Below the pieces are notes generated by a model, which worked only from the letters and a program-made list of their open reading frames with translations, did not search any database and was not told where the DNA came from. A program made the translations under genes and the position numbers. From contig JBATBW010000038.1 in NCBI GenBank assembly GCA_049662565.1, positions 1-11,096 on the forward strand: a DNA stretch of 11,096 nucleotides. Direction: 5' to 3'. Position 1 is the stretch's first letter. Each line of letters opens with the position of its first letter. This stretch comes from JBATBW01 sp049662565 (GTDB taxonomy: Bacteria; Bacillota_I; Bacilli_A; Erysipelotrichales; Erysipelotrichaceae). This document shows positions 6,677-11,096 of this stretch, piece by piece.

Positions 6677-6702
6677 TATATTACAGGGAGGGACAAGCTA
6701 GA

Positions 6703-8679
6703 ATGTATATAAAGAAAATCAAAATACAGAATTATCGAAGATTCAATAATTTTGAAATGGAGTTTAATGAAGGATTAAATGTGATTGTAGGGGCAAATAA
6801 TGCTGGAAAAACAGGGTTACTAAAAGCAGTTTGCTTAATGAAATCTCCAGAAACTGTTTCATTTCATGATTTTAATAAAAATAATATAAAAAGATACTAT
6901 TCTAGCTTATATAGAAATCAAGCTCCTGAAATTGTAATTGATTATGTAATTGAACATAAAATATCTGAAGATAATACAGATGATGAAAGTATAATAAAAC
7001 TACTACCGTTTATAGGTATGAATGATGTTAAGCAATCTAAAGCAGAGTCAACGGATTCTACCCAATATACGTTAACAGCATTTGTAAGAATGAAATATAC
7101 TCTGAATACAAAAGATATGGCAAGATATCTTGAAGAAGCGAAAAAAGTTAGTAACGAGTTAGAGTTTTGTGATTTGTTAGAACGCTTTGAAAAGTCATAT
7201 ACTTGGAGTTATGCCAATGGTGTTAGTGATGCAGAAGTAGATAAAAATGAAGCAACTAATATCTTTAAAATAGACTTTATAGATGCTGAACGCAATAGCG
7301 ATGTAATCTATAAAGAAACTAAGTCAGAAATTGAAAACTATTTAAAAAATGACAATGTAATTGGTTTATTGCAAGACCTGCGCAGAAGTACTTCTGCAAA
7401 TATGAAAGAAATCATTAAAGATGTTCTAGAAAAAATAGAAGATCTAATTGTTAAAGAAAAGAATGACATTGGTCTTGCATATGGCAATATTGCTATTTCA
7501 CAAGATATAAGACCAACTACTGCTATATCCAGTTCTTATATCATAGATGTAAAGGACACAAAAGATGACTTTGTTTTACCGCTAACACACAACGGACTAG
7601 GCTATAACAATCTAATTAATATTTATATGCTGATAAAATTGGTGGAAATAAAAAAAGGTCGAGATTTCCGAGTTCTTTGTTTAGAAGAGCCTGAATCACA
7701 CTTACATCCAGCTATGCAATATAAGTTATTTAAGTTTTTAAAGAAATTAGATGAAGAAAATAATCTGAATCAACAAATTTTTGTGACCACACATTCCCCT
7801 AATATTACTGCTGTTGCGGGATTAGATAATATGTTTATGTTAGCATTTTCGCAGAAATTAGAAATTAATGATTGTGTACAACAAAGCTTACAAAGCCAAT
7901 TAAAAGACCATGAGAACTCAAAAAAGCATATGGTGAAATTTTTAGATGTAACACGCTCAGATATGTTATTTGCTGATAAAGTTATATTAGTAGAAGGTTT
8001 AGCAGAAAAATTACTTTTACCTAAATTCATGGACAAATGTAAAAAATCATATGAAGACTATCATATTTCGATAGTAGAAATAGGTGGTAAACATTTCGAT
8101 CATTTCTTAAAGTTGTTTGCAAATAATTCGGTGTGCAAACAAGTATTATGCATAACCGATACAGACTTTAAATGGACTGAAACCATATCTGTTCAAAATT
8201 ATAGATCGGAAGCTGAACATGTTAGGAAGCTAAGAGAAACCTATTCCGTGAATGATAACATCAAAATAGTATGCCAACAACAATATGGAGCAACATTTGA
8301 AGATGAACTGTTTCTTGCAAATTACGAAAATGGTAATGTACCTATAGATTTGCTGAAAATAGCAATGCCAGAATCTTTGCATGGTTTTATTGAAGAAAAT
8401 GGAGTGTATTTTTATAGGTGGATGCTGAATAAAATTTCAATTCCAACTAAAAGTAAGGATAAAATAGAAAGCATATTAGATATATACGCTAAGTTGATGA
8501 GAGGTAATGTGAAGAATATACAAGAAGTAAAAAAAATGTTCTTTGCTAGATTATTTTTAGAATATGCAAAGAGTAAAAAAGGTAGTGTGGCTTTGGATAT
8601 TCTTACAAATGATGAATTATTTAGGAAATTATATGTGCCAAATTATATTATGGAGGGGATTCAATGGCTCAACAAATAA
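6703..8679 (+). CDS. OLD-family ATPase/TOPRIM nuclease (GajA-like)
   Basis: The 658-aa product has an SMC/ABC-type ATPase half and a TOPRIM half. It shows YIKKIKIQNYRRF at the start, a Walker A GANNAGKTGL (30-39), a signature-like NGLGYNN (297-303), Walker B VLCLEEPESHLHP (324-336) and an H-loop VTTHSP (361-366). The TOPRIM follows: VILVEG (427-432, with E431), DTD (486-488), then TFEDELF (531-537), matching the TFEYDL-type motif of OLD nucleases. GajA of Gabija nicks phage DNA and is held in check by nucleotides. The neighbour directly downstream is a UvrD-like helicase, which defines class 2 OLD/Gabija pairs. It is somewhat longer than the well-studied GajA (just under 600 aa). AGGGAGGG at 6685-6692 gives a strong start at 6703, only 26 nt after the restriction gene. 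I call it GajA-like, since other OLD systems share the fold. Confidence 0.87.
   Translation: MYIKKIKIQNYRRFNNFEMEFNEGLNVIVGANNAGKTGLLKAVCLMKSPETVSFHDFNKNNIKRYYSSLYRNQAPEIVIDYVIEHKISEDNTDDESIIKLLPFIGMNDVKQSKAESTDSTQYTLTAFVRMKYTLNTKDMARYLEEAKKVSNELEFCDLLERFEKSYTWSYANGVSDAEVDKNEATNIFKIDFIDAERNSDVIYKETKSEIENYLKNDNVIGLLQDLRRSTSANMKEIIKDVLEKIEDLIVKEKNDIGLAYGNIAISQDIRPTTAISSSYIIDVKDTKDDFVLPLTHNGLGYNNLINIYMLIKLVEIKKGRDFRVLCLEEPESHLHPAMQYKLFKFLKKLDEENNLNQQIFVTTHSPNITAVAGLDNMFMLAFSQKLEINDCVQQSLQSQLKDHENSKKHMVKFLDVTRSDMLFADKVILVEGLAEKLLLPKFMDKCKKSYEDYHISIVEIGGKHFDHFLKLFANNSVCKQVLCITDTDFKWTETISVQNYRSEAEHVRKLRETYSVNDNIKIVCQQQYGATFEDELFLANYENGNVPIDLLKIAMPESLHGFIEENGVYFYRWMLNKISIPTKSKDKIESILDIYAKLMRGNVKNIQEVKKMFFARLFLEYAKSKKGSVALDILTNDELFRKLYVPNYIMEGIQWLNK
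8652..8658 (+). promoter_or_regulatory. Strong ribosome binding site inside the GajA-like gene
   Basis: GGAGGGG lies 5 nt before ATG 8664 and within the last codons of the upstream gene. It fixes the helicase start and makes the 16-nt overlap credible as translational coupling, probably keeping the two products in proportion. Confidence 0.75.
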
Positions 8680-10589
8680 ATTCTGATTATATATTAAACT
8701 CTAATGATATTACTGACCATATAAAAGTTTTCGCAGGTCCTGGAGCAGGTAAAACATATTTTTTGGTACAAAATATAAAAAACCTCGTTATCACATCTCC
8801 ATTGATTGTTAATAGCACTTCTCGGAAAATACTTTGTATCACGTATACAAATGCAGCTGTTAATGAAATACAAAATAGACTAGACCGATATAATAAGAAT
8901 GTTGAAATTTGCACAATACATAAATTTATAATTGAACATATCATTATGCCTTTCCAAGATGATCTGAAAGAGATAATGAGCATGGACTTTGGATTAACAA
9001 TAAATAGAAAAGCTAAAATATCATCCCAAATCGAAGGTTTAAGTATTTTGCATGGTTATGAAAAAGTTGATATTGAAAGATATGTAAATGCAGAGACAAC
9101 AGAAAATGATATTATTGATTATAGTAAAAGTCGTATTTCTAAGATAGAAATAGATATTGATAAATATGCCAAGAATAATATACGTATCCTTAAACAGGAC
9201 GGCATTGCTTCGAATCATGTTAAACCATTAAAACAATTTATGTGGTCAGTAATTGGTAAGCTTACACACAATGAAATACTGTATTTCGGTTACAGAATTT
9301 TGCAGGAAAATTCAACTGCATTATATACTTTACGTGTTAAGTTTCCTTACCTATTTGTAGATGAGTTTCAAGATACTAACCCCGTACAAACATTGCTCCT
9401 TAAATTAGTGGGTGCATGTCATTCTAAAATTATTGTTATTGGTGATGTTGCCCAATCTATCTATAGCTTTCAGGGTGCAACACCAACAGAGTTTTTAACA
9501 TTTTCAAATATAGGAAATAGTAATATTAAAGAGTTTGTCATAGATGGAAATAGGAGATCTACAAATAATATTGTACAATTATGTAATTTTATTCGAAAAT
9601 CTGATGTAACAGTTATTCAAAATAGTCACAAATTATATTTTAGTGAAGGTGAAAAGCAAGAATTTGAATTAATACCAGTTAAGTTTCTTCTGGGGTCAAA
9701 TGAATCGATTATGAATATAATTGATTCGGTTCTAAAAACTGATGGTGTAGTGTTGACACGTCAGTGGGCATCGGCATTTGAGTATATTCAAGGGATTAGC
9801 AGTAATCAAAAAAAGATATTACGTGCTGTTTATAATGCATATTATCCAACATCAATTGATATAAGAAAAGATATTATCGAGCACTCCTATGTAACATGGG
9901 TAAGGGTGTTTAAGTTTATTATGATTTTATATGAAGCTAAGCAAACAGGATCTTTTTCAGAAGTTATGAGTGCCCTTGAATTGTATTTTGATGTAAAAAA
10001 AATTAAGAGGAATAATATAATAACATCTAAAGACATTATTCTTATAACTGTCTTGCTTGAGGAAATATTTGAAGATATTTGTGATGACATGCTTATTATG
10101 ACAATCATTCAAAGATTTAACGATAAAACAAATAGCTGTATCGTGTTGAAAAATCTTTGGAAAAAATTCGGAAATAATGATTTTGAATTAAAATGCATAT
10201 CAGAATATGATAAGCCAGCATTTGTGAAAAATATAAATGAGATTGAATGGAAAACTGCATATAAGCTTTTTACGGAAGTTTTTTCGGATAATAGTAAATA
10301 TATGACAGTTCATCAAGCTAAAGGTTTAGAATGGGATAAAGTTGTAGTTGGGGTTAAACCGACAAGAAATGATCATGCTGATTTATCAGTTTTCTGGAAC
10401 AATCCTCAAATTTTAAGTGAAACATCTACAGCTGAATTTGCTAGAATATATTATGTAGCATGCAGTCGTGCCCGCAAGGAACTGTACGTGCATATAGAAG
10501 ATGCTTCTTTAGAGTCTGTTATTAGGTCAAAATTAACAGCTTATAAAGAACAATTTGGCATAAATATTAGTTTTGAATTTTTAACATAA
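8664..10589 (+). CDS. UvrD/Rep-like superfamily 1 helicase (GajB-like)
   Basis: A 641-aa ATP-dependent DNA helicase with the full SF1A motif series: motif I AGPGAGKT (24-31), Ia ITYTNAAVNEI (59-69), TIHKF (84-88), motif II FVDEFQDT (231-238), motif III VIGDVAQSIYSFQGA (258-272), motif IV NRRS (296-299), motif V MTVHQAKGLEWD (547-558) and motif VI YYVACSRARKEL (about 596-607). All catalytic positions look intact. In Gabija the partner helicase GajB senses or processes DNA ends and forms a large complex with GajA. This protein is longer than the GajB of the original system (about 500 aa), the extra length lying mainly between motifs IV and V. It overlaps the GajA-like gene by 16 nt. It is the last gene before a strong terminator. 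Adjacency, not the helicase domain itself, supports the GajB-like label, because UvrD, PcrA and Rep share these motifs. Confidence 0.87.
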   Translation: MAQQINSDYILNSNDITDHIKVFAGPGAGKTYFLVQNIKNLVITSPLIVNSTSRKILCITYTNAAVNEIQNRLDRYNKNVEICTIHKFIIEHIIMPFQDDLKEIMSMDFGLTINRKAKISSQIEGLSILHGYEKVDIERYVNAETTENDIIDYSKSRISKIEIDIDKYAKNNIRILKQDGIASNHVKPLKQFMWSVIGKLTHNEILYFGYRILQENSTALYTLRVKFPYLFVDEFQDTNPVQTLLLKLVGACHSKIIVIGDVAQSIYSFQGATPTEFLTFSNIGNSNIKEFVIDGNRRSTNNIVQLCNFIRKSDVTVIQNSHKLYFSEGEKQEFELIPVKFLLGSNESIMNIIDSVLKTDGVVLTRQWASAFEYIQGISSNQKKILRAVYNAYYPTSIDIRKDIIEHSYVTWVRVFKFIMILYEAKQTGSFSEVMSALELYFDVKKIKRNNIITSKDIILITVLLEEIFEDICDDMLIMTIIQRFNDKTNSCIVLKNLWKKFGNNDFELKCISEYDKPAFVKNINEIEWKTAYKLFTEVFSDNSKYMTVHQAKGLEWDKVVVGVKPTRNDHADLSVFWNNPQILSETSTAEFARIYYVACSRARKELYVHIEDASLESVIRSKLTAYKEQFGINISFEFLT

Positions 10590-10594
10590 AATTT

Positions 10595-10645
10595 AATAGA
10601 CCTCTATAATCTATATGATGATGTGATTATAAAGGTCTATTTTTA
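10595..10645 (+). terminator. Strong rho-independent terminator of the defence operon
   Basis: AATAGACCTCTATAATC (10595-10611) pairs with GATTATAAAGGTCTATT (10625-10641) at 16 of 17 positions around a 13-nt loop, followed by TTTTATTT. It starts 6 nt after the helicase stop and marks the end of the five-gene unit. Confidence 0.88.
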
Positions 10646-10732
10646 TTTCTTTTTCTTAGCCTGTCGCTCCATCTCACGTCTTTGTTTTCTGTAAGCGTCA
10701 AATAATAAAGCGTAGGTATATGCAAAAAAAAT
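10643..10732 (-). pseudogene. Possible C-terminal tail of an unrecognised minus-strand gene
   Basis: Reading minus from about 10732, the frame gives FFAYTYALLFDAYRKQRREM then ERQAKKKK and a stop at 10645-10643. The basic, helical tail looks more protein-like and slightly more GC-rich than its surroundings, but only about 29 codons remain and no start is present. I do not recognise a family. It sits between two terminators, so it is probably a fragment left by an earlier rearrangement, or chance. Confidence 0.3.
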
Positions 10733-10760
10733 CATGAATAGATGTTTCTATTTATGATTT
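10724..10760 (-). terminator. Minus-strand terminator overlapping the IS66 remnant stop codon
   Basis: AAATCATGAATAGA (10729-10742) and TCTATTTATGATTT (10747-10760) form a 14-bp stem with one non-Watson-Crick pair and a 4-nt loop. On the minus strand the stem is followed by eight T residues (A8 at 10724-10731 on plus). It would end transcription of the IS66 transposase gene. Confidence 0.75.
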
Positions 10761-11046
10761 CTTATTTTTATATTGTAATCTTTTTGGTAAGCTGGTACTA
10801 TATGGCATTATTGTTTCTATGTTTTCATCGGTTAATTCGATATTAGGTATTCTTTCTAATAGATATTCGATATATTTATATACATCTAGTTTATTAGCTT
10901 TTGCACTTTCAACTAATGTATAGTAAAAACTAGATGCTGCAGTTCCTTTTGGTGTGTTACAAAAAACTTAGTTCGATCTTCCCACCGTAAAAGGTCTAAT
11001 AGCTGTTTCGATTGAGTTAGTAGATATTTCTATTCTTCCATGCATT
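10752..11046 (-). pseudogene. IS66-family transposase, C-terminal fragment with in-frame stop
   Basis: Minus-strand translation gives GRIEISTNSIETAIRPFTVG then RSN*VFCNTPKG, ASSFYYTLVESAKANKLDVY and KYIEYLLERIPNIEL, ending at TAA 10754-10752. This is the C-terminal part of IS66 transposases (family pattern IExxNxxERAIRPFVxGRKNWLF...TPKG). The catalytic DDE domain's last part (E of NSIETAIRP) is present, but everything upstream is missing. A TAA at 10970-10968 replaces the usual aromatic codon after GRSN. The fragment is therefore dead twice over. It is cut off at about 11046, where a different repeat-bearing sequence begins. Confidence 0.85.
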
Positions 11047-11096
11047 TGTCAACTCAAAATTGACCCCTTGCGCTAAAGAATTATTGACCCCCTGAT
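11047..11096 (+). mobile_element. Probable terminal end of an IS21-like element (partial)
   Basis: The sequence begins TGTCAACTCAAAATTGACCCC and contains ATTGACCCC twice, at 11059-11067 and 11083-11091, 24 bp apart. IS21-family elements start with TG and carry several short direct repeats in their ends as transposase binding sites, and AATTGACCCC-like repeats are common among them. Homology to IS66 stops exactly at the TG. The istA and istB genes, if present, lie outside the window. Confidence 0.5.

Noticed and set aside
6703..8679. PARIS (AriA/AriB) for the ATPase/TOPRIM gene
   Set aside because: The TOPRIM is fused to the ATPase in one protein and the partner is a UvrD helicase, which fits class 2 OLD/Gabija rather than PARIS.
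1..11096. CRISPR arrays, tRNA or rRNA genes
   Set aside because: Reading both strands I saw no regularly spaced repeats of about 30 bp and no cloverleaf or rRNA-like sequence. The only long direct repeat is the 26-bp target duplication.

Overview
The window is AT-rich, with Shine-Dalgarno-led genes, a Tn4451-type tnpX/tnpV skeleton and IS remnants of kinds common in Bacillota. It probably comes from a gut or anaerobic clostridial genome (Lachnospiraceae-like). That placement is inferred from gene content only. The window is an accessory island in two parts: decayed mobile DNA on both flanks, and an intact five-gene defence-type operon in the middle.

Left flank (1-2640). A large serine recombinase gene enters from the left and is a pseudogene. 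It has two in-frame stops, a one-base slippage in an A8 run, and a 469-bp insertion. The insertion is a miniature derivative of an IS1202-like element. It has 26-bp imperfect terminal inverted repeats, an exact 26-bp target duplication, and a transposase whose catalytic core is deleted. After it come an orphan tail of a 23S rRNA m5U-methyltransferase-like protein and an intact tnpV-like gene. The order recombinase - tnpV - cargo resembles Tn4451/Tn4453, where catP holds the cargo position.

Centre (2641-10645). A terminator closes tnpV. A strong extended -10 promoter, overlapped by a tandem pair of about 17-bp operator-like repeats, then drives five same-strand genes with gaps of 4, -1, 26 and -16 nt. 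These are: a small Cro/CI-type regulator; a stand-alone beta-class DNA methyltransferase; a 936-aa PD-(D/E)XK nuclease fused to an N6-adenine methyltransferase (type IIG-like); an OLD-family ATPase/TOPRIM nuclease (GajA-like); and a UvrD/Rep-like helicase (GajB-like). A near-perfect 17-bp hairpin with a T-tract ends the operon. The simplest reading is a regulated type IIG restriction-modification unit joined to a Gabija-like pair in one transcript. Whether the two modules act together or are only co-packaged is the main open question.

Right flank (10640-11096). It holds a possible short tail of an unknown minus-strand gene, a minus-strand terminator, the C-terminal fragment of an IS66 transposase with an in-frame stop, and what looks like the terminal repeats of an IS21-like element that truncates the IS66 remnant and runs out of the window.
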